NCBI RefSeq assembly: GCF_024171725.1
Contig: NZ_JAMTCG010000005.1
Location: 372,001-436,000, forward strand
DNA: 64,000 nt
Direction of reading: 5' to 3'
Origin: Williamsia serinedens
GTDB lineage: Bacteria > Actinomycetota > Actinomycetes > Mycobacteriales > Mycobacteriaceae
How positions within the stretch are numbered: the stretch's first letter is position 1; each line of letters opens with the position of its first letter. The notes beneath the pieces were generated by a model, which saw nothing but the letters and a program-made list of their open reading frames with translations, was not told the DNA's origin and did not search any database. The position numbers and the translations under genes are program-made. Shown in pieces: positions 1-7,290 of this stretch.

Positions 1-441
1 GTGTCGATCGTGTCCGTGGGCTCGGGTGTGTTCCTGGTGTCGGGTGTGGCGAGCGCGCTGTACCTGATCAAGCTGCGCTGGCCCGAGGCCGGGACCGGCA
101 TCGGCGGCCGCATCCTCGACCGTCTGCCCTCTGCGGAGGCACTGGACCGCGTGGCCTACAAGACCGTCGTGTTCGCGTTCCCGCTGTTCGGACTCGGGGT
201 GATCTGCGGTGCCATCTGGGCCGAGTCGGCCTGGGGTCGCTTCTGGGGGTGGGACCCCAAGGAGACGGTGTCGTTCATCGCCTGGATCATCTACGCGGCG
301 TACCTGCACGCGCGCGCGACGGCAGGCTGGCGGAACACGAACGCGGCGTGGATCAACATCGCCGGCTTCGTGGCGATGCTGTTCAACCTCTTCATCATCA
401 ACCTCGTCGTGTCGGGGCTGCACTCCTACGCCGGACTCTGA
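1..441 (+). CDS. ccsB: Cytochrome c biogenesis protein CcsB/CcsA-type, C-terminal part
   Basis: This is the C-terminal part of the integral membrane haem-handling protein of system II cytochrome c maturation, which with ResB presents haem for attachment to apocytochrome c outside the membrane. The visible 146 residues carry the family's tryptophan-rich WWD-type signature (WGRFWGWDPKET at about residues 78-89), followed by further membrane helices. Family members are usually about 300-340 residues, so the N-terminal half lies before the window; the GTG at base 1 is probably an internal valine codon. In M. tuberculosis the ortholog sits a few genes from menA, as here. The family assignment is secure; the true start cannot be seen. 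Confidence 0.9.
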   Translation: MSIVSVGSGVFLVSGVASALYLIKLRWPEAGTGIGGRILDRLPSAEALDRVAYKTVVFAFPLFGLGVICGAIWAESAWGRFWGWDPKETVSFIAWIIYAAYLHARATAGWRNTNAAWINIAGFVAMLFNLFIINLVVSGLHSYAGL

Positions 442-481
442 GCCCGGCCGGGCGCAGCGCCCGATCACGACGGGGTCGGTG

Positions 482-907
482 TCAGGACGCCTCGGCCTGC
501 TTCTTGACGACCTTGAGCAGTTCGATGACGGTGTCGATCGTCGACGCGGACAGGTCGCCGTGGCGGAACGCGGCGATGTGGGCACCGGTCTCGGCGGCCA
601 TGGCGACGTACTCGCGCTGCTGCTCCACCCGCTTGAGGTCTTCCTCGGGATCGGTGAGGAAGTAGGTCACGCTGATCTCGAACGCGCGTGAGATGGCCTC
701 GACGGTGCGGAACGAGGGCGTCTTGGCCTTCCCGGTGCGCAACTGCGAGATGTAGGCATCCGACAGGGTGTACCCGAGCCGATTCGCCTTCAGGGCGATC
801 TTCTTGCCCGTGTAGGGGATGCCGTTCTCGTCCCGCACCGTGTCGAACAGCTCGTTGAGGCTGTCGGCGAACGGCTTCGCGGTCCGGACGTCGTCTGTGA
901 TGGACAT
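482..907 (-). CDS. EspR-like helix-turn-helix DNA-binding protein
   Basis: A 141-residue cytoplasmic DNA-binding protein with an XRE-type helix-turn-helix at about residues 35-75 (SDAYISQLRTGKAKTPS) and a C-terminal helical segment that probably dimerises. The N-terminal FADSLNELFDTV element, the LS..YISQLR..K..NPS-like recognition helix and the overall length match mycobacterial EspR, a nucleoid-associated regulator of ESX-1 genes. The ATG at 907 follows a GGGAGAGCAACC-type ribosome site. Nothing adjacent shows what it regulates; the type VII-like locus lies 38 kb away. XRE family is secure, the EspR subfamily is likely. Confidence 0.75.
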   Translation of the reverse strand: MSITDDVRTAKPFADSLNELFDTVRDENGIPYTGKKIALKANRLGYTLSDAYISQLRTGKAKTPSFRTVEAISRAFEISVTYFLTDPEEDLKRVEQQREYVAMAAETGAHIAAFRHGDLSASTIDTVIELLKVVKKQAEAS

Positions 908-1320
908 GTGGTTGCTCTCCCGAATCCAGACAGGAAAAGGCTTCTGCCGAGATCCCCACGATCCCGGTCACCGAGCCGATTCCTTGACTGGTTGTTGTCG
1001 CATGCGAGGCGGAGCACGCCCTGCATGTTTGACGAACTCTACCGCCCGTCGAGCTTTTTGCGGAGTGGTGACGACCACTGTTGTCTCGGGCGGCAATCCG
1101 CATCCATGCGGTTCGCCAGCGCAACAAAGCAGCTGGTCATGCGGATGACCGGCTCAGGCGCCGGGATCTCGAATTCGGCCCGTCGGGACGGTCCACCTAC
1201 AGGGTTCCCGCTCCACCTGCAGTGCGCCCCGGCGCAGACGCTCCACTTTTTCGAGGACGCTCCGGATATATCCGGAGCGTCCTCGAACAACCGGAGCGGG
1301 AACCCTGCAACCGGAGCGGG
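908..1320. other. Intergenic region with nested inverted repeats
   Basis: This 413-bp stretch separates the EspR-like gene from the small membrane protein gene, both on the minus strand. Apparent reading frames here have atypical composition, and the one at 1039-1290 begins inside a perfect palindrome, so I do not call a gene. It probably holds the EspR-like promoter at 908-1050 and the palindrome structure annotated separately. Confidence 0.6.
1200..1307. repeat. Perfect 38-bp palindrome inside a 15-bp inverted repeat
   Basis: Bases 1250-1287 form a perfect 38-bp palindrome (half-site TTCGAGGACGCTCCGGATA). It is flanked by a second perfect inverted repeat, 1200-1214 (CAGGGTTCCCGCTCC) against 1293-1307. 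A 12-bp direct repeat AACCGGAGCGGG occurs at 1289-1300 and 1309-1320. There is no U-tract after the stem on either strand, so it is not a textbook intrinsic terminator, although it lies just downstream of the 1321-1539 gene and could end its transcript. Confidence 0.85.
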
Positions 1321-1539
1321 TCAGGCGGCGCCGGTCGGGGCGGGAGGCTCGTCGCCCTTGTCGGCGTCGGAGCCGCCCGTGCGACGACGCTCCTTGCCGA
1401 GGTCCCAGAGGAAGTCGGCGTCGTCGTCGGGGCCGATCGGGCCGCGCCGCGGACCCTGCACGTCCTGTTCCGGTTTGAAGGCACGCCACACCAGATAGGC
1501 CACCCCGACTGCCACCACGAACGCGATCACATAGACCAC
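1321..1539 (-). CDS. Small single-pass membrane protein
   Basis: A 72-residue protein with one N-terminal hydrophobic helix (about residues 2-18) followed by a charged, proline-rich cytoplasmic tail (DDDADFLWDLGKERRR). No enzyme motif is visible. Small membrane proteins of this kind occur beside ccsA/ccsB in mycobacteria, so it is probably part of the conserved neighbourhood, but its role is unknown. A GGAGGTGTCC ribosome site stands just upstream of the start. Codon use matches the neighbours. Confidence 0.7.
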   Translation of the reverse strand: MVYVIAFVVAVGVAYLVWRAFKPEQDVQGPRRGPIGPDDDADFLWDLGKERRRTGGSDADKGDEPPAPTGAA

Positions 1540-1603
1540 CGGACACCTCCACTACCCGTCGTTCCAGGGTACGCGAGGTGTGCCGACGACCCCGGGACGC
1601 GAA

Positions 1604-1634
1604 ACGGACCCCGACCGTGGTGGTCGAGGTCCGT
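1604..1634 (-). terminator. Hairpin downstream of the bldC-like gene
   Basis: ACGGACC (1604-1610) pairs with GGTCCGT (1628-1634), with an inner CGACC/GGTCG stem. It begins 18 bp after the stop codon of the minus-strand bldC-like gene. It is GC-rich with no clear U-tract, as is usual for actinobacterial terminators. Confidence 0.5.
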
Positions 1635-1651
1635 TCGACAGATGCGAGTGG

Positions 1652-1879
1652 TCAGTCGGTGCGGCGGTTCAGCAGCGCGACGACGTCGGCCTCACGGAAG
1701 CGACGGTGGCCGCCCGGGGTGCGGATCGCGCCCAGCAGGCCCGAGCTGGCCCAGCGTGCGACGGTCTTCGGATTGACGTTGAACATCGCGGCGACCTGAC
1801 CGGGCGTCAGCGTGTGCTGGCTCGCCAGCCGCGGGGTGATCATCGACGGTGTCCCTGTGGTCGGATGAACTGCGGTCAT
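1652..1879 (-). CDS. bldC: BldC-like MerR-family DNA-binding protein
   Basis: A 75-residue protein that is almost entirely one winged helix-turn-helix (LTPGQVAAMFNVNPKTVARW at residues 24-43, then RTPGGHRRFREADV). It matches the BldC family, small MerR-like proteins that bind direct repeats cooperatively; BldC controls developmental timing in Streptomyces. I chose the ATG at 1879 because an AGGAGG ribosome site lies five bases upstream; a longer reading to 1915 lacks such support. There is no effector-binding domain, as expected for the family. Identity is strong; its targets here are unknown. Confidence 0.85.
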   Translation of the reverse strand: MTAVHPTTGTPSMITPRLASQHTLTPGQVAAMFNVNPKTVARWASSGLLGAIRTPGGHRRFREADVVALLNRRTD

Positions 1880-2034
1880 GATGCCTCCTGATGCGAGGTC
1901 GAACGATGGGTTCACGTTCTGACGCCGTCATGGTTACACCCGAAATGCCAGGTGTTCGAACCGTCAGGGGCTGGTAAACCAACAGTAAAAATCGGACATC
2001 GCGGGCGCCGAAGGCCGCGTCGTAGGCTGGCGGG

Positions 2035-2388
2035 GTGAGCGACACCCCCGATCAGACCCCGTCCGCCGACCGGCCGCAGGACGCCGTCCGCCCCGGTGCG
2101 GGCGGGCGTCTCGCCTCCGCGTTGGCCCTGTACACCGTCGTCCGGCTGGCCCTGGTCGTGGTGATCGCCGCGATCATCTACTTCGTGGGGAAGGCCGCCG
2201 GGACCGACGTGCCGATCCTCGTCGCCGCCATCTTCGCGGTGATCATCGCGCTGCCGCTGGGCATGATCGCGTTCAAGTCGCTGCGCCTGCGGGTCAACGC
2301 CGCCATCGCCGAGGTCGACGAGGACCGTCGCCGCAAGCGGGAGGCGCTGCAGTCGCGCCTACGGGGTGAGTCGGGCTCCCGCCCGTGA
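2035..2388 (+). CDS. DUF4229 family membrane protein
   Basis: A 117-residue protein with a disordered, proline- and aspartate-rich N-terminus, two hydrophobic segments (about residues 28-53 and 58-78) and a basic C-terminal tail. This is the layout of DUF4229, an actinobacterial family of unknown function often found near menaquinone genes. It starts with GTG. Its stop overlaps the start of the cysteine-synthase-like gene in a GTGA junction, so the two are translationally coupled and this is the first gene of a four-gene operon. Confidence 0.75.
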   Translation: MSDTPDQTPSADRPQDAVRPGAGGRLASALALYTVVRLALVVVIAAIIYFVGKAAGTDVPILVAAIFAVIIALPLGMIAFKSLRLRVNAAIAEVDEDRRRKREALQSRLRGESGSRP

Positions 2389-3509
2389 CGTCGGGTGTCG
2401 CCGGGGCCGGCACCTGGACCGACCACCGCGCCGACCGGTCGTGGACGCAGAACGCGATCCGGCTCATCGAGGCCGACGCGACCCGCAGCGCCGACACCCA
2501 CCTGCTGCGGTTCCCGCTCCCGGCGTGGTCGCAGGCGTCGGGTGGCGTCGATCTGTACCTCAAGGACGAGAGCACCCACATCACCGGCTCGCTCAAGCAC
2601 CGGTTGGCACGCTCGCTGTTCCTGTACGCGCTGTGCAACGGGTGGATCCGCCCGGGCGCGCCGGTCGTGGAGGCGTCGTCCGGCTCGACGGCGGTGTCGG
2701 AGGCCTACTTCGCCGCCCTCATCGGGGTGCCGTTCGTCGCGGTGATGCCCCGCACGACGTCGCCGAGCAAGATCGCCCTCATCGAGCGCCAGGGCGGGCA
2801 GTGCCACTTCGTCGACGCCGCGTCCGAGGTCTACACGGCCGCAGCCGATCTCGCACACCGCACGGGCGGGCACTTCATCGACCAGTTCACGATGGCCGAA
2901 CGGGCCACCGACTGGCGGGGCAACAACAACATCGCCGAGTCGATCTTCGGTCAGCTCGCCGACGAGCGCCACCCGGTGCCGACGTGGATCGTCGTCGGCG
3001 CGGGCACCGGTGGCACGTCGGCGACCATCGGCCGCTACATCCGGTATCGCCGCCATCCCACGTGGCTGGCCGTCGTCGACCCCGAGAACTCCGTCTTCGC
3101 ACCGGCCTACGCGACCGGTGACCCCACGGTCTCGTCGCCGGTGGGGTCGCGGATCGAGGGGATCGGGCGCCCGCGCGTCGAACCGTCGTTCGTCTCGCAG
3201 GTCATCGACGCGATGATCACCGTGCCCGACGCGGCCTCGGTCGCCACCGCGCGCCTGGTCAGCGAGGTGCTCGGCCGACGCGTCGGCGGATCGACCGGGA
3301 CCAACATGTGGGGTGTCTTCGGTCTCGTCGCGCAGATGGTCGCGGCCGGGCGTGCGGGAAGTGTCGTCACGCTGCTCTGCGACGCCGGAGATCGCTACGC
3401 CGACACCTACTTCGACGACTCCTGGGTCGCCGCGCAGGGCCTGTCGCTGGACCGGCCACGGCAGATCCTCGACGGGTTCTGGCGCGACGGGTCCTGGCCC
3501 GCCCCATGA
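2385..3509 (+). CDS. cysK2: CysK2-like PLP-dependent S-sulfocysteine synthase
   Basis: A fold-type II PLP enzyme of 374 residues. The Schiff-base lysine is Lys71 in [10 protein letters not shown]; the substrate loop is [10 protein letters not shown] rather than the SSGNTG of ordinary CysK; the phosphate-binding glycine loop is [12 protein letters not shown] near residue 210. Length and motifs resemble M. tuberculosis CysK2 (Rv0848), which makes S-sulfocysteine from O-phosphoserine and thiosulfate. The exact substrate here is inferred. GTG start overlapping the upstream stop (GTGA); its own stop overlaps the next ATG (ATGA). In this operon the gene is coupled to an ABC transporter, which could move a sulfur compound or peptide. 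Confidence 0.8.
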   Translation: MTSGVAGAGTWTDHRADRSWTQNAIRLIEADATRSADTHLLRFPLPAWSQASGGVDLYLKDESTHITGSLKHRLARSLFLYALCNGWIRPGAPVVEASSGSTAVSEAYFAALIGVPFVAVMPRTTSPSKIALIERQGGQCHFVDAASEVYTAAADLAHRTGGHFIDQFTMAERATDWRGNNNIAESIFGQLADERHPVPTWIVVGAGTGGTSATIGRYIRYRRHPTWLAVVDPENSVFAPAYATGDPTVSSPVGSRIEGIGRPRVEPSFVSQVIDAMITVPDAASVATARLVSEVLGRRVGGSTGTNMWGVFGLVAQMVAAGRAGSVVTLLCDAGDRYADTYFDDSWVAAQGLSLDRPRQILDGFWRDGSWPAP

Positions 3510-4195
3510 CCGATCCGGGGGGAGCGGCGATCGACGCGGTCGATCTCGTGCGCGAGTACCGCATGGGGGATCAGACGGTCCGCGCGCTCGACGGGCTGAC
3601 GCTGCGCCTCGACGCCGGACAGTTCGTGTCCGTGGTCGGGCCGTCGGGGGCGGGGAAGTCGACGCTGCTGCACGTCATGGGTGCGCTCGACGTGCCTGAC
3701 TCGGGCCGGATCACGGTGGACGGCAGCGACATCACCGCCATGGACGACGACGAGCTGTCGACGTTCCGCCGACGTCGCGTCGGGTTCGTCTTCCAGTTCT
3801 TCAACCTCGTGCCGACGCTGTCGGCGTGGGAGAACGTCGCGCTGCCGCGCCTTCTCGACGGGACCCCGTTGCGGCGCAGCCGATCCGACGCGGAGGCGCT
3901 GCTCGACCGCGTGGGCCTCGGACACCGCGCCTCGCACCGGCCGGGCGAGTTGTCGGGCGGGCAGATGCAGCGCGTCGCCATCGCCCGGTCGCTCATCATG
4001 GGCCCGCGCATCGTCCTCGCCGACGAGCCCACCGGCAACTTGGACTCGCAGACGGGCGCAGCGATTCTCGAGCTGCTCGGTGAGGTCGCCCGCGACGGTG
4101 CCGGGCGGCTCGTCGTGATGGTCACCCACGACGCGGCCGCGGCCGGCGTCGCCGACCGGACGCTGACCGTCCGCGACGGACGCATCGAGTCGTGA
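3506..4195 (+). CDS. ABC transporter ATP-binding protein, MacB/LolD type
   Basis: A 229-residue ATPase subunit with all motifs intact: Walker [10 protein letters not shown] (about residues 46-54), Q-loop [12 protein letters not shown], signature [15 protein letters not shown], Walker [14 protein letters not shown] and switch histidine MVTHD. FQFFNL after the Q-loop and the short length place it in the MacB/LolD/FtsE-like group, which powers mechanotransmission permeases rather than substrate channels. It overlaps its neighbours by ATGA and GTGA, and its partner permease follows directly. Substrate unknown. Confidence 0.9.
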   Translation: MTDPGGAAIDAVDLVREYRMGDQTVRALDGLTLRLDAGQFVSVVGPSGAGKSTLLHVMGALDVPDSGRITVDGSDITAMDDDELSTFRRRRVGFVFQFFNLVPTLSAWENVALPRLLDGTPLRRSRSDAEALLDRVGLGHRASHRPGELSGGQMQRVAIARSLIMGPRIVLADEPTGNLDSQTGAAILELLGEVARDGAGRLVVMVTHDAAAAGVADRTLTVRDGRIES

Positions 4196-6786
4196 CGACC
4201 CGCACCCGGGAGACGGCGCAGGCGCCCGTCTCGACGTCGCCGCCGGGGCGCGTCGTGGCGGCACTCGGTCGGCTGCGGGTGCTGAACCTGCGGGAGACAC
4301 GGACGCACCGGCTGCGGCTGATCACATCGCTGCTCGTCATCGCGGTGTCGTCGCTGCTGCTCGTGGCCGTGCTCAGCACCTACGGCTCGATCACCGACTC
4401 GGTGTCGCGGCTGTCGGCCACCATCGCCGGCGACGCGGACCTCGACGTCGGCGCCATCGGGGACGCGGGCATCGACCAGTCGCTCGTCGGCGAGATCCGC
4501 CGCGGTGTCCCGCAGGCGCAGACCGTCGCGCCGATCGTGCGGTCGTCGGCCACCCTCGGCACCGACGGCACGCGTGTCGCCGTCCTCGGCGCCGACACCT
4601 CCGCCCTGGGGCTCGGTGGCGCGTTGCGGTCGGTGCTGACCTCGGGTGAGGGTGGCTCCGCCCGGCAATTCGACCCGTCGACCTCGGTCGCGGTGGGCCC
4701 GGGTCTCGGCCTGTCGGAGGGACAACGCATCCGCGTCGGCGGGGTCGAGGTGAGCGTCGGCGCGGTGGTCCGGTCCGACGCCGCGCGTCCGATCGCGGAC
4801 GGGCGCTTCGTCGCGGCGTTCCTACCGCTGGCGCAACGCATCACCGGCGAGTCGAACCGTGTCGACTCGATCCTCGTCGCCGCCCGCCCCGGCGTCTCCA
4901 CCGACGACCTGCGGTCGCGTGTCGAGGCGGTCGTCGAGGGGCGGGCCGTCGTCAACGACCCCGAGTACCGCGCCGCCCAGGTCGCGACAGCCAGTGCGGT
5001 CACCCGGGACTCGACGCTGCTCGTCGCCCTCATCTCGGTGGTCATCGCGGCGTTCTTGGTCTTCAACACGATGACGATGGCCGTCGCGTCCCGGCGGCCG
5101 GTCCTGGCGATGGTCCGCGCGATCGGGGGTCGGCGCGGCCCGCTGGTGCGCGACCTCATCGCCGAGGCCGGCGTGATCGGTGCCGTCGGCGGACTCATCG
5201 GTGTGCCGCTGGGGATGCTGGCCGGACGGTGGATCATCGGGCGGTTGCCGTCGGCGAACGTCGACCAGGTCGACGCCACCGTCACCTACTCGCTCTCCTG
5301 GTACGCGCCGGTCGTCGCCATCGTGGCGTGCGTCCTCGCCTGCGCCGCAGCCAGTCTGCTGGCCGCACGGTCGGTGCTGCGGCTGTCGCCGGTCGAGGCG
5401 ATGTCGCCCGCGCAGGCGGACGAGCGGTCGCGGGGATCGCTGCGCCTCGAGGTGGTCGCCGGCGTCGTCGGGCTGGCTCTCATCGCGGTCGGCTGGCTCA
5501 TCGCCTACACCGTCACCGGGCGTGCCGTGTTCTCCGCGGCGGTGCTCTCCAGCATCGGTGGGTTGCTCGTGTTCTTCGGTCTGACGCGGCTGATCGTGGC
5601 CGCGATCGTCGGGCTGGTGCGACGCCTGGGCGGTCCCGGTCAGCTCGCCGCGGTCACCGCCGAACGCACACCGCGCCGCGTGTGGACCACCGCCATGACG
5701 GTGGCCGTCGCGGTCTCGGTCGGCATCGGCACGTCGGGGGCGATGAACGACCTCATCGGGTCGGTGTCCGGTGCGCTCGACGGCGTCGGCGATCCCGACC
5801 TCTACGTGTCCACCCAGCCCGTCAGCGACATCCCCGCCGGTCCTGTGCTCGATCCCCGTGTCCGCGAGGCGGTCTCGACCGTCCCGGGGGTGTCGCGGGT
5901 GGTCGGGGGCCAGTGGGCCTACCTCAACCTCGGTGCCGCGCGCGTCGTCGTGCAGGGCCTCACGCCGGGTGTGCAGTCGCCGTTCGTGAAGCGTGCCGCG
6001 CCGGACGTCGTTCAGCGCACCATCGCCGGCGACGGCATCGTTCTGTCGAAGGTGTTGTCGGCGACGGTGAAGAAGGGCGTCGGCGACGAGGTCCGGCTCG
6101 CCACCCCGGTCGGCTATCGGACGCTGCGGGTCCTACAGGTCGTCGACTACCCGGCGATCGAGTCGGGCACGGCCGCGATGTCGTTCGGTCTCCTGCAGCA
6201 GTGGTTCCAGCGTCCCGGCGACACGTTCCTGCAGGTGACCATCGCGCCCGGCGCCGACCCGACGGCGGTGCGGACGGCGGTGACCCGGGCGGCTCAGGGC
6301 GCGGTCGCCGGCGACAGCAGTGCCGTGCGCCCTTACGTCTATTCGGGGCCGGAGACGCTCGACGCGACCCGCGCGTCGGTCGAGCAGTCGGGACAGTTCA
6401 CCATCGCCATCCAGTGGATCGTCGCGCTGGTCGCGGCGATCGCGCTGCTCAACACCCTGCTGCTGTCGGTGATCGAACGCCGACGGGAGATCGGGGTGCT
6501 GCGGGCGATGGGCGCGTCCCGACGGTTCGCGTCCCGGATGGTCGTCGCGGAGGCCGCCGGCATCGCGGGCGTCGGCGCGGTGCTCGGCGTCGCGAGCGGG
6601 GAACTGCTGCACGCCATCAGCGACCAGGTGCTCGGCGTGACCACCGCCGTCTCCATCAGCTACCAGCCGCAGGTCTTCACCGTCGTCTATGTCGCCGCGG
6701 CGTTCCTGCTGTGCGTCGTCGGAGCGGTGGTCCCGGCCCAGCGCGCCGGTCGCCTCACCATCGTCGACGCCATCGCAGACGAGTAA
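4192..6786 (+). CDS. FtsX-like ABC permease, duplicated
   Basis: An 864-residue permease with two FtsX/MacB-type membrane domains. A first helix near residues 40-62 leads to an extracytoplasmic region (about 65-270), three helices (about 275-400), a further membrane segment (about 425-475), a second extracytoplasmic region (about 520-725) and a last three-helix bundle ending at residue 860. This 10-helix duplicated layout is typical of actinobacterial partners of LolD/MacB ATPases, which act in lipoprotein, antibiotic-peptide or envelope-stress processes. GTG start overlaps the ATPase stop (GTGA). It closes the DUF4229-CysK2-ABC operon. Substrate unknown. Confidence 0.85.
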   Translation: MTTRTRETAQAPVSTSPPGRVVAALGRLRVLNLRETRTHRLRLITSLLVIAVSSLLLVAVLSTYGSITDSVSRLSATIAGDADLDVGAIGDAGIDQSLVGEIRRGVPQAQTVAPIVRSSATLGTDGTRVAVLGADTSALGLGGALRSVLTSGEGGSARQFDPSTSVAVGPGLGLSEGQRIRVGGVEVSVGAVVRSDAARPIADGRFVAAFLPLAQRITGESNRVDSILVAARPGVSTDDLRSRVEAVVEGRAVVNDPEYRAAQVATASAVTRDSTLLVALISVVIAAFLVFNTMTMAVASRRPVLAMVRAIGGRRGPLVRDLIAEAGVIGAVGGLIGVPLGMLAGRWIIGRLPSANVDQVDATVTYSLSWYAPVVAIVACVLACAAASLLAARSVLRLSPVEAMSPAQADERSRGSLRLEVVAGVVGLALIAVGWLIAYTVTGRAVFSAAVLSSIGGLLVFFGLTRLIVAAIVGLVRRLGGPGQLAAVTAERTPRRVWTTAMTVAVAVSVGIGTSGAMNDLIGSVSGALDGVGDPDLYVSTQPVSDIPAGPVLDPRVREAVSTVPGVSRVVGGQWAYLNLGAARVVVQGLTPGVQSPFVKRAAPDVVQRTIAGDGIVLSKVLSATVKKGVGDEVRLATPVGYRTLRVLQVVDYPAIESGTAAMSFGLLQQWFQRPGDTFLQVTIAPGADPTAVRTAVTRAAQGAVAGDSSAVRPYVYSGPETLDATRASVEQSGQFTIAIQWIVALVAAIALLNTLLLSVIERRREIGVLRAMGASRRFASRMVVAEAAGIAGVGAVLGVASGELLHAISDQVLGVTTAVSISYQPQVFTVVYVAAAFLLCVVGAVVPAQRAGRLTIVDAIADE

Positions 6787-6809
6787 CCACCCGAGCACTC
6801 CCCGCCTCA

Positions 6810-6831
6810 CCCCACCCCCACCCCCACCCCC
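6810..6831 (-). other. G-quadruplex-forming tract
   Basis: On the minus strand four G-runs of 5, 5, 5 and 4 are each separated by a single T (plus-strand C-runs at 6810-6813, 6815-6819, 6821-6825, 6827-6831). Single-base loops and long runs give a near-ideal quadruplex motif. It lies 24 bp after the permease stop codon and four bp before the inverted 21-bp array. Confidence 0.8.
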
Positions 6832-6834
6832 ACG

Positions 6835-6991
6835 CGTCGAGTGGGCGGTTACAGACGTCGACTGGGCGGTTACCGATGGGCGTCGTCCAACGCCGCCCAC
6901 TCGACGTCCGGAAACGCCCACTCGACGTCTGGAAACGCCCACTCGACGTCCGGAAACGCCCAACCGACGTCCGGAAACGCCCAACCGACGG
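6835..6991. repeat. Head-to-head 21-bp tandem repeat array A
   Basis: The left arm holds two 21-bp units (6835-6855 and 6856-6876, core CGTCGAGTGGGCGG) and a partial one. The right arm holds four full 21-bp units in the opposite orientation (6895-6915, 6916-6936, 6937-6957, 6958-6978, core GCCCACTCGACGTCCGGAAA) plus a partial to 6991. Units differ by one to three bases. The arms can pair into a long cruciform. The period equals two helical turns. Both strands read open because 21 is divisible by three, but I do not think it is coding. Confidence 0.9.
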
Positions 6992-7029
6992 GTGATGACG
7001 GGGTGGTGGCAACCGGTACGTCAAGAAAG

Positions 7030-7059
7030 GTTGACAGCGATCGCGTTGTCAACATAACC
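7030..7059 (+). promoter_or_regulatory. Sigma70-type promoter overlapping an inverted-repeat operator
   Basis: TTGACA (7031-7036) and ATAACC (7054-7059) are 17 bp apart and make a good vegetative promoter. The -35 is also the left arm of an inverted repeat, GTTGACA (7030-7036), 10 bp, TGTCAAC (7047-7053), so a bound repressor would cover the promoter. Transcription should start near 7066, within a few bases of the GTG at 7068, which predicts a leaderless mRNA; no ribosome site is visible. Confidence 0.65.
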
Positions 7060-7067
7060 TGACAGCC

Positions 7068-7289
7068 GTGCACGGCGAGAACGACGACATCACCACCGCA
7101 GCTGCGAGTACGGACCCGGCCCAGGGGCTCGCCGCGGTGCGGGCTCTCCGGACGCTCGCCGACCGCCTCGAGGAGGTCCAGGTCGGCAACGCGCGGGAGC
7201 AGGGATGGAGTTGGCAGGCGATCGCCGAGGTCCTCGGGATCAGCCGCCAGGCCGTGCACCAGAAACACTCGACCCCGAAGGGACACTGA
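7068..7289 (+). CDS. Small helix-turn-helix protein upstream of a Clp-N gene
   Basis: A 73-residue protein: a helical N-terminal half (AVRALRTLADRLEEVQVGNAR) and a C-terminal helix-turn-helix (WSWQAIAEVLGISRQAVHQK, residues 47-66). This small HTH protein paired with a Clp N-terminal-domain protein recurs in actinobacteria. The GTG start lies only a few bases after the predicted transcription start, so it is probably leaderless. One base separates its stop from the next ATG. The palindrome over its own promoter suggests autoregulation; that is inference. Confidence 0.8.
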   Translation: MHGENDDITTAAASTDPAQGLAAVRALRTLADRLEEVQVGNAREQGWSWQAIAEVLGISRQAVHQKHSTPKGH

Positions 7290-7290
7290 C

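Noticed and set aside
1039-1290. 83-residue gene on the minus strand
   Set aside because: Its start lies inside the perfect palindrome, composition is atypical and there is no ribosome site.
1940-1975. tRNA T-arm-like sequence (GTTCGAAC)
   Set aside because: No matching acceptor, D or anticodon arms nearby; it is part of the bldC-like upstream region.
6835-6991. CRISPR array
   Set aside because: Units are contiguous with no spacers, change orientation mid-array, and no cas genes are near.
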